Position numbers and translations under genes: made by a program
In this document: one piece after another, positions 1 to 4,920 of the stretch
Numbering within the stretch: the first letter of the stretch is position 1
Layout of the letters: the number at the start of each line of letters is the position of its first letter
NCBI GenBank assembly: GCA_937884915.1
Contig: CALAAN010000355.1
Location: forward strand, 1-5,435
Direction of reading: 5' to 3'
DNA length: 5,435 nt
Source of the DNA: an uncultured Oscillibacter sp.
GTDB lineage: Bacteria; Bacillota; Clostridia; Oscillospirales; Oscillospiraceae
Notes under the pieces: generated by a model
What the model was told of the DNA's origin: nothing
What the model saw: the letters and a program-made list of their open reading frames with translations, nothing else
Databases searched by the model: none

Positions 1-104
1 GGGGGGTGTGGTGCTGCGGCGCGCACGCCGCATTTCCCCCGCCGCATGGGACAGGCGGCGACATCTCCGCACCCTTTGGGTGCAGAAAAAGGAGGCACTT
101 TTTG
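1..104 (+). promoter_or_regulatory. GC-rich hairpin-forming region upstream of pgeF
   Basis: Three perfect short inverted repeats lie in a row: TGCGGCG/CGCCGCA (15-21 with 26-32, 4-base loop), CGCCGC/GCGGCG (40-45 with 55-60, 9-base loop) and GCACCC/GGGTGC (69-74 with 78-83, 3-base loop). The arms of the first two are the same sequence family, so 16-21 could instead pair with 40-45, or 26-31 with 55-60. A weaker AAAAAG/CTTTTT repeat (86-91 with 98-103) encloses part of the ribosome binding site. No promoter is visible. This may be an RNA leader, the 3' end of a terminator, or simply the tail of an upstream gene: frame 1 is open from base 1 to a TGA at 103-105 that overlaps the pgeF ATG. The inverted repeats are seen; any regulatory role is inference. 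Confidence 0.35.
90..95 (+). promoter_or_regulatory. Ribosome binding site fixing the pgeF start
   Basis: AGGAGG, a full Shine-Dalgarno core, stands 9 bases before the ATG at 105. It decides for this start over the in-frame ATG at position 6, which has no such site that can be seen and would add 33 residues of Cys/Pro/Arg-rich sequence unlike the family. Confidence 0.85.
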
Positions 105-926
105 ATGTCTTTCACCGAACACAACGTAAACGGTCTCATCTACGACACGTCCGACGCGATCTCTGCCGCGGGCGGCGCGGTGCATGCGTTCACGACGCGG
201 CACGGCGGCGTGAGCCCCGCGCCCTACGATTCGCTCAACTTTGCCGACAACAAGGGCGACAGCAGCGAGAATTTACTCGAAAATTACCGCCGTCTCGGCG
301 AGGCTGTGGGCTTTGACGCGGGCCGCGCCGTCGGCTGCCGCCAGATCCACTCCGACCTCGTGCGCATTGCGTCCGAGGAGGATGCGGGCAAGATCCTCTG
401 GGGCGACCGCCCCTATGACGCTGACGGACTCATCACGAACGTGCCGAATCTGCCGCTGTTCGCCTACGGGACGGACTGCTGCGTCATCACGCTCTACGAC
501 CCGACATCGCGCTCGATTGGCGCGGTGCACGCCGGCTGGCGCGGCACGGCGAGCGGCATCGCGCTCAAGGCCGCGGTGTCGATGATGAGCTGCTACGGCG
601 CCGACCCCTACACGCTGCGCGCTGCCATTGGCCCGAGCATCGGCAAGTGCTGCTTTGAGACCGACAGTGACGTGGCCGACGCCTTTTTCGCCCTGCTCGA
701 TCCCGCGATGGACGAGCGCATCGAAAAGCGCGGCGACAAGTACCACATCGACTTAAAGGCGATCAACCGCCTGTGGCTGCTGCGCGCGGGCATCGACCCC
801 TCGCGCATCGACGTGCACCCCGACTGCACGAAGTGCCACCCCGAGCGCTACTGGTCGCACCGCGCGATGGGCGACCAGCGCGGCGGCATGGCGGCGATGA
901 TCTGTCTTACGGAGGATGCGCTGTGA
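105..926 (+). CDS. pgeF: Purine nucleoside phosphorylase PgeF (YfiH/YlmD/LACC1 family, 'polyphenol oxidase')
   Basis: 273-residue cytoplasmic enzyme of the YfiH/YlmD/LACC1 family (formerly annotated as laccase or polyphenol oxidase, DUF152). Characterised members cleave adenosine, inosine, guanosine or methylthioadenosine with phosphate and some deaminate adenosine; the E. coli member has also been tied to peptidoglycan precursor editing. The metal site is intact: His82 (CRQIH), Cys125 (TDCC) and His142 (AVHAGWRG), with the 17-residue Cys-to-His spacing of E. coli YfiH (Cys107, His124). Further family marks are AIGPSIGKCCFE (about 175-186) and the C-terminal CTKCHPERYWSHR segment (241-253), where the family has a C-T-x-C pattern and an S-[HY]-R triad. 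Length fits the family (about 240-280). About 22-25 residues between His82 and Cys125 include a loop somewhat longer than in E. coli (43 against 36 residues between these ligands). The stop overlaps the start of the next gene by 4 bases, so the two are probably co-translated. The family call is secure; the physiological substrate is not shown by sequence. Confidence 0.94.
   Translation: MSFTEHNVNGLIYDTSDAISAAGGAVHAFTTRHGGVSPAPYDSLNFADNKGDSSENLLENYRRLGEAVGFDAGRAVGCRQIHSDLVRIASEEDAGKILWGDRPYDADGLITNVPNLPLFAYGTDCCVITLYDPTSRSIGAVHAGWRGTASGIALKAAVSMMSCYGADPYTLRAAIGPSIGKCCFETDSDVADAFFALLDPAMDERIEKRGDKYHIDLKAINRLWLLRAGIDPSRIDVHPDCTKCHPERYWSHRAMGDQRGGMAAMICLTEDAL
911..915 (+). promoter_or_regulatory. 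Ribosome binding site fixing a GTG start
   Basis: GGAGG lies inside the last codons of pgeF, 7 bases before GTG at 923. It supports this GTG as the start of the binding-protein gene; the Met-Lys-Arg-Arg plus hydrophobic stretch that follows is a proper signal peptide, whereas longer in-frame extensions to 773 would bury the signal peptide behind 50 Arg/Pro-rich residues. Confidence 0.85.
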
Positions 927-2461
927 AGCGCCGGATCGCGGCGCTCTTATGCGCGCTGACGCTTGCGCTTTCGCTCTCTGGCTGCTGGAACAGCGACGTG
1001 AGCGACGATGGCAGCGGCGATTTCTGGGAGGAAACACCGCCGGTGGAAGAGGACACCTCCTCCCCCCTGACGCCGATCACGTCGTTCGCGCTGCCGTATT
1101 TGCAGGGCGTGACGCTCGACCCCATCACCTGTCCCGACGGCATGCAGCAGACGCTCGGCGCGCTGCTCTACGAGGGGCTTTTCGTGCTGGACGAGTCGTT
1201 TGCACCGCAGAATGTGCTGTGCAGCCGCTATGAGCACAACGACGATTACACAAGCTACACCTTTTACCTCCGCGACGGCGTCAGTTTTTCCGACGGCAGC
1301 AGCCTGACGACAAGCGATGTGCTCGCGACGCTCCGCCGCGCGCAGAGCAGCGAACGGTACAGCGCGCGCTTTGCCAACGTCGCCTCGATGCGCGCGAGCA
1401 ATGGCACACTCGTTGTCACGCTCACGCGCGCGGACAGCGCGTTTCCCGCGCTGCTCGACATCCCCATCGTCAAATCCGGCTCAGAGAAGGACACCGTGCC
1501 GCTCGGCACGGGGCCGTACCTCTTCGTCACGGACAGCGACGGCGCGTGCCTCAAGCAGAACCCCGACTGGCGCAGCGACGTCACGTTGCCGTTTGACCGC
1601 ATCGAGCTGCACGCCGCCAAGGACGCGGACACAGCGTCTTACCTCTTCTCCTCGCGCGAGGTGCACCTGCTCTCGGCTGACCTGACAAGCAGCACGGGCG
1701 ATCTTCGCAGCGCGGACACCTCGCTCACCGACTACGCGACGGCGAACATGATCTACCTCGGCTTCAACACGCAGCGCGCGCCGCTCTCCGACGCGACGCT
1801 TCGCAGCGCCCTCGCGGGCGCGATCGACCGTGCGACCGTCACGACGGGCTACCTCGCCGGTCACGCCGAGGCGGCGCGCTTCCCGCTCTCGCCGCGCTCT
1901 CACCTCTATCCGACGGAGATGGCGTCGACGCTTGCCGCGCCTGATCTTGCCGCCGCGCTCGAAAGCGCGGGCGTGACGGAAAATCACCCCCGCACGGTGA
2001 CGATTCTCGTGAGCGAGAGCGATTCGTTCAAGGTCTCCATCGCCGACTATCTGAGCCGCACACTCTCGACCGACGTTTTGACGGTCAGCGTCCGCTCGCT
2101 CCCGTGGAGCGACTATCTGACCGCGCTGCAAAACGGGAATTTTGACCTGTATCTCGGCGAGGTGCGCCTGACGGCGAACTGGGACATTTCATCCATTGTG
2201 CGCACCGGCGGCGCGCTGAACTACGGCCGCTATGCGGACGAGCAGTGCGACACGCTGCTCGACGCGTTCTCACTCAACGAGAGCGAGCAGACCGCCCGCG
2301 CGCTGTACCGCTATCTCGCCCAGAGCGCGCCCATCGCGCCCATCGCGTTCAAGACCGCGTCGGTCCTGACGCCGAGCGGCCTCATCGACGGGCTGAACCC
2401 CACCGTCTCCTCCCCGTTCTATGGGATCGAAGGCTGGACGGTACACTTTGACAAGGGATGA
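923..2461 (+). CDS. ABC transporter substrate-binding lipoprotein, family 5 (SBP_bac_5, peptide/nickel-type)
   Basis: 512-residue exported lipoprotein expected to be anchored on the outer face of the membrane and to bind a peptide-like or other solute for an ABC importer. Residues 1-20 are a lipoprotein signal peptide (K2-R3-R4, hydrophobic 5-18) ending in the lipobox L18-S19-G20-C21. Residues 22-51 are an acidic, Ser/Pro-rich tether. The family-5 fold begins about 55: VTLDP (63-67), LLYEGLFVLD (81-90), then the hallmark TFYLRDGVSFSDGSSLTTSDV (113-133), GTGPYLF (195-201), and IYLGFNTQRAPLSDATLRSALAGAIDR (277-303), matching the family pattern of an Asn-containing strand followed by 'lR.Al..AiDR'. 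Length is typical of the family. The GTG overlaps the pgeF stop (GTGA), so expression probably depends on pgeF translation. No permease or ATPase gene of an importer is next to it, so the ligand is open: peptide is only the commonest guess. Confidence 0.9.
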   Translation: MKRRIAALLCALTLALSLSGCWNSDVSDDGSGDFWEETPPVEEDTSSPLTPITSFALPYLQGVTLDPITCPDGMQQTLGALLYEGLFVLDESFAPQNVLCSRYEHNDDYTSYTFYLRDGVSFSDGSSLTTSDVLATLRRAQSSERYSARFANVASMRASNGTLVVTLTRADSAFPALLDIPIVKSGSEKDTVPLGTGPYLFVTDSDGACLKQNPDWRSDVTLPFDRIELHAAKDADTASYLFSSREVHLLSADLTSSTGDLRSADTSLTDYATANMIYLGFNTQRAPLSDATLRSALAGAIDRATVTTGYLAGHAEAARFPLSPRSHLYPTEMASTLAAPDLAAALESAGVTENHPRTVTILVSESDSFKVSIADYLSRTLSTDVLTVSVRSLPWSDYLTALQNGNFDLYLGEVRLTANWDISSIVRTGGALNYGRYADEQCDTLLDAFSLNESEQTARALYRYLAQSAPIAPIAFKTASVLTPSGLIDGLNPTVSSPFYGIEGWTVHFDKG

Positions 2462-2482
2462 GGGCGGAACAAATTGGAATTT

Positions 2483-2487
2483 GGAGG
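2483..2487 (+). promoter_or_regulatory. Ribosome binding site fixing the GNAT start
   Basis: GGAGG with 7 bases to the ATG at 2495. An in-frame TTG at 2474 would add 7 residues but would place this site inside the coding region and has no comparable site before it, so the ATG is preferred. A small dyad, CAAATT-GG-AATTTG (2470-2483), abuts the site; it may be chance. Confidence 0.8.
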
Positions 2488-2494
2488 AAGCACA

Positions 2495-2947
2495 ATGGAA
2501 TATCGCATCGCAGCAATTACTGATTGTGAAGCGTTGACCGACCTCAGAATGAAGATGCGAAGGGAGCTTGACTCGGATTTTCATTTTGAGTTGATCTATG
2601 CAAAAACGCTGAATTTTTTCAAGCAGAACATAGGAGACGGAACACATACCGCTTTTGTCTGCGAACATGGCAGCCAGATAATCGGAACCGTTGGTATCAC
2701 GGTTTTTGAAATTATGCCAACGACAAAGTACCCAAACGGAAAAGCATCAAGACTTATGAACATGTATGTTGAACCTTTTTATCGGAACAGGGGAATTGCT
2801 AGAGAATTACTGAACCTCGTAATGGCGTATGCAGAGAATCACCAGATTGGAAAGGTTATGCTGAATCCGTCACAGATGGGAAGATCCCTGTATGAGAACT
2901 ATGGCTTTCAACGATTGCCTGATGAGTATGTTTTTTACCTGCGCTGA
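2495..2947 (+). CDS. GNAT-family N-acetyltransferase, compositional outlier
   Basis: 150-residue single-domain GNAT protein, expected to transfer an acetyl group from acetyl-CoA to an amine; the acceptor cannot be deduced. Seen in sequence: N-terminal strand MEYRIAAITD followed by helix (12-27), a central strand pair AFVCEHGSQIIGTVGITV (53-70), strand 4 SRLMNMYVEP (85-94), the acetyl-CoA pyrophosphate loop R97-N-R-G100-I-A102 (family pattern Q/R-x-x-G-x-G/A), helix 103-116, strand KVMLNP (120-125) and motif B GRSLYENYGFQR (129-140). Length is usual for stand-alone GNATs. Hand counts of five lines of this gene give about 37-48% GC, against about 57-75% in neighbouring lines, and codons ending in A or T are common here but rare around it; this points to recent acquisition. 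It starts 33 bases after the binding-protein stop with no clear promoter, so it may be read from upstream transcription. The following hairpin ends the transcript. Confidence 0.9.
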   Translation: MEYRIAAITDCEALTDLRMKMRRELDSDFHFELIYAKTLNFFKQNIGDGTHTAFVCEHGSQIIGTVGITVFEIMPTTKYPNGKASRLMNMYVEPFYRNRGIARELLNLVMAYAENHQIGKVMLNPSQMGRSLYENYGFQRLPDEYVFYLR

Positions 2948-2955
2948 TTACCGCA

Positions 2956-3009
2956 AAGAGAAATAAAGAAGCTCCTCCGCTTTTGCGGAGGAGCTTCTTT
3001 ATTTCTCTT
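2956..3009. terminator. Bidirectional intrinsic terminator between GNAT gene and lexA
   Basis: A perfect 25-bp inverted repeat, 2956-2980 with 2985-3009, and a TTTT loop. The inner 10 bp are GC-rich (GCTCCTCCGC/GCGGAGGAGC); the outer 15 bp are purine-rich on one arm and pyrimidine-rich (TTCTTTATTTCTCTT) on the other, so each strand ends its stem with a T-rich tract. This is the arrangement expected of one terminator serving two convergent genes. The lexA stop codon (TAA on the minus strand, 3008-3010) lies in the outer end of the right arm; the GNAT stop is 8 bases before the left arm. Confidence 0.93.
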
Positions 3010-3646
3010 AATACTGCCGCACCACGGCGACGACGCGGCCCAGGATCGTGCACTCGCGGCCGTCGATGGGCTGGTAGTCGGGGTTTGCGGGCATGAGCCA
3101 GACCTCGCTGCCCTTGCGCTTGAGCGTTTTGACCGTCGCCTCGTCGCCAAGCAGCGCGACGACGATCTGCCCGTTCTGCGCGATGTTCTGCCGGTGGACG
3201 ACGACGAGGTCGTCCGGCAGGATGCCGACGCCGAGCATCGACTCGCCGCGCACGCGCAGGGCGAAATACTCGTCATCGTGCCCGCCGGTGTCGAACGTCA
3301 GGTAGTCTTCGATGCACTCCTGCGCCAAAATCGGGTTACCAGCGGCGACATTGCCGAGGATCGGCACCTGACGGCGACGCGAGGCAAGCTCGTCGAGCTC
3401 GACGGGCTGCGGCGCGACGGGAACGGCCTGCGGTTGCTTTTTGAGCGTGATGGCGCGGCCCTTGCCCGCGCTCTTTTCGATGAGACCCATCTCCTGTAAG
3501 TGCTTGATGTGGAAATGGACCGTGGAGGGCGACTTGAGCCCCAGCGCCTCGCCGACTTCACGCACAGAGGGGGCATAGCCATGCTCGGCGATGCTCTCGG
3601 CAATGTAATCGTATACGCGCTGCTGCATTCTGGACAGTTTTTCCAT
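3008..3646 (-). CDS. lexA: LexA, SOS-response transcriptional repressor (S24 autoprotease)
   Basis: 212-residue cytoplasmic repressor of DNA-damage genes that cleaves itself when stimulated by RecA filaments. Residues 1-70 form the LexA DNA-binding domain: LSRMQQRVYDYI at the start, GYAPSVREVGEALGL (23-37) and recognition helix SPSTVHFHIKHL (39-50), then a wing GKGRAITL (61-68). A Pro/Gln linker (71-85) leads to the S24 peptidase domain. The cleavage site is Ala102-Gly103 (NVAAGNPILA), the catalytic Ser is S136 (RGESM) and the general-base Lys is K173 (TVKTLKR); the 37-residue Ser-Lys spacing equals that of E. coli LexA (119/156). All catalytic parts are therefore intact. Met1 is chosen because GGAAGGGG (3662-3655) stands 8 bases before it; longer in-frame ATGs at 3667 and 3691 have no such site, and the one at 3667 lies in the operator. 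It is a single-gene unit, ended by the shared terminator and apparently autoregulated by the LexA boxes before it. Confidence 0.97.
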   Translation of the reverse strand: MEKLSRMQQRVYDYIAESIAEHGYAPSVREVGEALGLKSPSTVHFHIKHLQEMGLIEKSAGKGRAITLKKQPQAVPVAPQPVELDELASRRRQVPILGNVAAGNPILAQECIEDYLTFDTGGHDDEYFALRVRGESMLGVGILPDDLVVVHRQNIAQNGQIVVALLGDEATVKTLKRKGSEVWLMPANPDYQPIDGRECTILGRVVAVVRQY

Positions 3647-3660
3647 CTTGTGCGCCCCTT

Positions 3661-3674
3661 CCAACATTTGTTCG
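3661..3674 (-). promoter_or_regulatory. LexA (SOS) box 1, start-proximal
   Basis: On the minus strand this reads CGAACAAATGTTGG, matching 13 of 14 positions of the Gram-positive LexA/DinR consensus CGAACRNRYGTTYG. It sits 14-27 bases before the lexA ATG, just after the predicted -10 element, about where transcription would start, and touches the ribosome binding site. LexA bound here should block lexA transcription (autoregulation). Confidence 0.88.
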
Positions 3675-3679
3675 AATTT

Positions 3680-3707
3680 ATGATACCACATTTTTTCTGA
3701 AATGCAA
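3680..3707 (-). promoter_or_regulatory. lexA promoter with extended -10
   Basis: Minus strand: -35 TTGCAT (3707-3702), 16-base spacer, -10 TATCAT (3685-3680) directly preceded by TGG, giving an extended -10 (TGGTATCAT). The transcription start would fall near 3673, inside LexA box 1; the 5' leader would be about 25-28 bases. A perfect TTGACA occurs further upstream (minus strand, around 3733-3728) but has no -10 at proper distance. Confidence 0.65.
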
Positions 3708-3717
3708 CATCTGTTTT
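3704..3717 (-). promoter_or_regulatory. LexA box 2, overlapping the lexA -35
   Basis: Minus strand AAAACAGATGTTGC. It keeps the whole core AAC-RNRY-GTT of the Gram-positive LexA consensus but loses the outer bases (10 of 14 match), so it is a weaker site than box 1. Its centre is 43 bases from that of box 1, close to four helical turns, which puts both sites on the same DNA face on either side of the promoter. Confidence 0.5.
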
Positions 3718-3785
3718 AGGATTTTATGTCAATTTCGCGGCTTTTTCCGCTGTAAAATTTTTTTGATGATTTTTGCGTCGGTCTA

Positions 3786-3814
3786 TTGACAAATGCCGTC
3801 CGATGTATTATTGT
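3786..3814 (+). promoter_or_regulatory. Probable promoter of the GntR-ABC operon
   Basis: A perfect -35 TTGACA (3786-3791), 17-base spacer and a fair -10 TATTGT (3809-3814, 4 of 6). Transcription would start near 3821, giving a leader of about 33 bases. A better -10-like word, TATTAT at 3806-3811, is only 14 bases from the -35 and is therefore not preferred. The -10 lies within the inverted repeats described as the operator. Confidence 0.55.
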
Positions 3815-3836
3815 ACTAATCACTTAATACAGTGAT
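3804..3836 (+). promoter_or_regulatory. Probable operator of the GntR/YtrA-type repressor
   Basis: Overlapping inverted repeats cover the -10 and start site. TGTATTA (3804-3810) is the exact inverse of TAATACA (3825-3831). TGTACTAA (3812-3819) and TTAATACA (3824-3831) form a tighter dyad around TCAC with 7 of 8 positions paired. ATCACT (3819-3824) and AGTGAT (3831-3836) form another perfect dyad around TAATAC. Binding by the product of the adjacent gene is inferred from position and from the habit of GntR repressors to control their own operon; the exact site cannot be chosen from sequence. Confidence 0.6.
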
Positions 3837-3853
3837 ACGCAAGGAGGATCACT
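3831..3853 (+). promoter_or_regulatory. Inverted repeat framing the GntR ribosome binding site
   Basis: AGTGAT (3831-3836) and ATCACT (3848-3853) are exact inverse complements. The 11-base loop between them contains AAGGAGG (3841-3847), the ribosome binding site, which ends 6 bases before the ATG at 3854. In mRNA this would put the whole site in a hairpin loop. AGTGAT can alternatively pair with the earlier ATCACT at 3819-3824, so the two hairpins exclude each other. The repeat is seen; a translational effect is inference. Confidence 0.45.
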
Positions 3854-4228
3854 ATGGACTGGAACTTCCGCAACGACCAGCCGATCTACTCCCAGCTGAC
3901 GCAGCGGCTGACGGAGGCCATCGTCTCCGGCATCTACGCGCCGGGGGAAAAGCTCCCCTCCGTGCGAGAGCTTGCGGTGGAAGCGGGCGTCAACCCCAAC
4001 ACGGTCCAGCGCGCGCTATCCGAGCTCGAACGCGACGGTCTGGTGTTTTCCCAGCGCACAGCGGGACGGTTCGTCACAGAAAATGAAAACATGATCACAA
4101 ATGCCAAGCTCCGCATCGCGGACGAGCGCGTGGAAGAATTTCTCCACTCGATGAAAACGCTCGGCTGCACAAGAGACGAGGTCATCTCGCTCATCCAGGG
4201 AGCCAAGGAGGAGGAAGAAGAAACATGA
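3854..4228 (+). CDS. GntR-family transcriptional regulator, YtrA subfamily
   Basis: 124-residue DNA-binding repressor. Residues 8-77 are the GntR winged helix: QPIYSQLTQRLTEAIVSG, then the hallmark Y28-x-P-G-E-K-LPSVRELAVEAGVNPNTVQRALSELERDGL (28-63), and wing QRTAGRFVTEN (67-77). Only about 45 residues follow (HSMKTLGCTRDEVISLIQGAKEE), two helices as in the YtrA subfamily, far too short for the FadR, HutC or MocR effector domains. YtrA members are generally encoded first in ABC transporter operons and repress them. The start is set by AAGGAGG 6 bases upstream. The protein ends in five Glu codons that also hold the ribosome binding site of the next gene, and its TGA overlaps that gene's ATG. 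The effector is unknown; B. subtilis YtrA responds to certain cell-wall antibiotics, which is only a hint here. Confidence 0.93.
   Translation: MDWNFRNDQPIYSQLTQRLTEAIVSGIYAPGEKLPSVRELAVEAGVNPNTVQRALSELERDGLVFSQRTAGRFVTENENMITNAKLRIADERVEEFLHSMKTLGCTRDEVISLIQGAKEEEEET
4205..4214 (+). promoter_or_regulatory. Ribosome binding site inside the GntR C-terminal codons
   Basis: AAGGAGGAGG is a doubled Shine-Dalgarno core within the Lys-Glu codons of the regulator, ending 10 bases before the ATG at 4225. With the ATGA overlap it ties translation of the ATPase to that of the regulator. Confidence 0.75.
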
Positions 4229-4920
4229 GTATTTTCGAATGCAAGGCGCTCACGAAAAACTACGGCGCCAAAACAGTGCTCGACAGCGTCGATCTCGCGA
4301 TCGAGCCGGGGCGCATCGTGGGTCTGCTCGGCCCCAACGGCAGCGGCAAGACGACGCTCATCAAGCTCGCCAACGGCCTTCTGACACCGACGTCGGGCGA
4401 GATCCTGATCGCGGGCAAGGCCCCCTGCCGCGCAACAAAAGCCATCGTCTCTTACCTGCCCGACCGCAACACGCTGCCCGGCTGGATGACGATCGCGCAG
4501 GCGCTCGACTACTACGGCGACTTTTATTCGGACTTCCGCCGCGGCGTGGCCGAAGCGATGCTGATGAACCTCGGCCTCGACCGCACGCAGAAGATCAAGA
4601 CGCTATCCAAGGGCATGCGCGAGAAGACGCAACTCATCCTGACGATGAGCCGCGACGCCAGGCTCTATCTTCTCGACGAGCCCATCGGCGGCGTCGACCC
4701 CGCGACGCGCGACTACATCCTGCGCACGATCATCGGCAATTACAGCGAGGACGCGACGGTCATCATCTCCACGCACCTGATTGCCGATGTCGAGCAGATC
4801 CTTGACGAGGTCGTCTTCCTGCGCGAGGGGCAGGTCATGCTCCACGAGAGCGTGGAGACTATTCGAGATGAAAAGGGCAAGAGCGTTGACGAGCTCTTCC
4901 GGGAGGTATTCAGATGCTGA
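4225..4920 (+). CDS. ABC transporter ATP-binding protein (ABC-2/YtrB-like)
   Basis: 231-residue nucleotide-binding subunit that would drive the adjacent membrane protein from the cytoplasmic side. Walker A is GPNGSGKT (36-43), the signature motif LSKGM (127-131) replaces LSGGQ, Walker B is LYLLDEP (147-153; Asp151, catalytic Glu152), the D-loop is GGVDPATR (155-162) and the switch His is H184 (ISTHL). At the Q-loop position the sequence is SYLPDRNTLPGWMT (76-89), with Asp80 where many ABC ATPases have Gln; related ABC-2 exporters often vary here. All residues for hydrolysis are present. Length is usual for the group. It overlaps the regulator by 4 bases and the permease by 7, in the order regulator-ATPase-permease found in YtrABC-type operons, so it is probably a half of an exporter or envelope-stress transporter rather than an importer. 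The substrate is unknown. Confidence 0.94.
   Translation: MSIFECKALTKNYGAKTVLDSVDLAIEPGRIVGLLGPNGSGKTTLIKLANGLLTPTSGEILIAGKAPCRATKAIVSYLPDRNTLPGWMTIAQALDYYGDFYSDFRRGVAEAMLMNLGLDRTQKIKTLSKGMREKTQLILTMSRDARLYLLDEPIGGVDPATRDYILRTIIGNYSEDATVIISTHLIADVEQILDEVVFLREGQVMLHESVETIRDEKGKSVDELFREVFRC

Noticed and set aside
2..100. T-box riboswitch end upstream of pgeF
   Set aside because: A TGGTGCTGCGG stretch faintly recalls the T-box TGGNACCGCG, but three core bases differ, and the last hairpin has no following T-run. There is too little upstream sequence to see a specifier stem.
6..104. N-terminal extension of the pgeF protein from an upstream ATG
   Set aside because: The added 33 residues are Cys/Pro/Arg-rich and unlike the family; AGGAGG at 90-95 and the family length point to ATG 105.
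273..746. Long open frames antisense to pgeF and to the binding-protein gene (also 1481-2131)
   Set aside because: They have Ala/Arg/Val-rich compositions with no domain pattern or ribosome binding site; they are what GC-rich third positions produce opposite real genes.
2470..2483. Dyad CAAATT-GG-AATTTG before the GNAT gene as an operator or insertion scar
   Set aside because: Short, AT-rich and without a matching copy at the other end of the low-GC segment; it could easily be chance.
3647..3691. Longer lexA starts at ATG 3667 or 3691 (minus strand)
   Set aside because: The first lies within LexA box 1 and the second at or before the predicted -10; neither has a ribosome binding site, and known LexA proteins begin like the chosen start.
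3737..3763. Small hairpin GCGG/CCGC with a nearby T-run in the lexA-GntR gap, as a terminator
   Set aside because: The stem is only 4 bp, the T-run is separated from it, and no gene points into it; the two flanking genes diverge.
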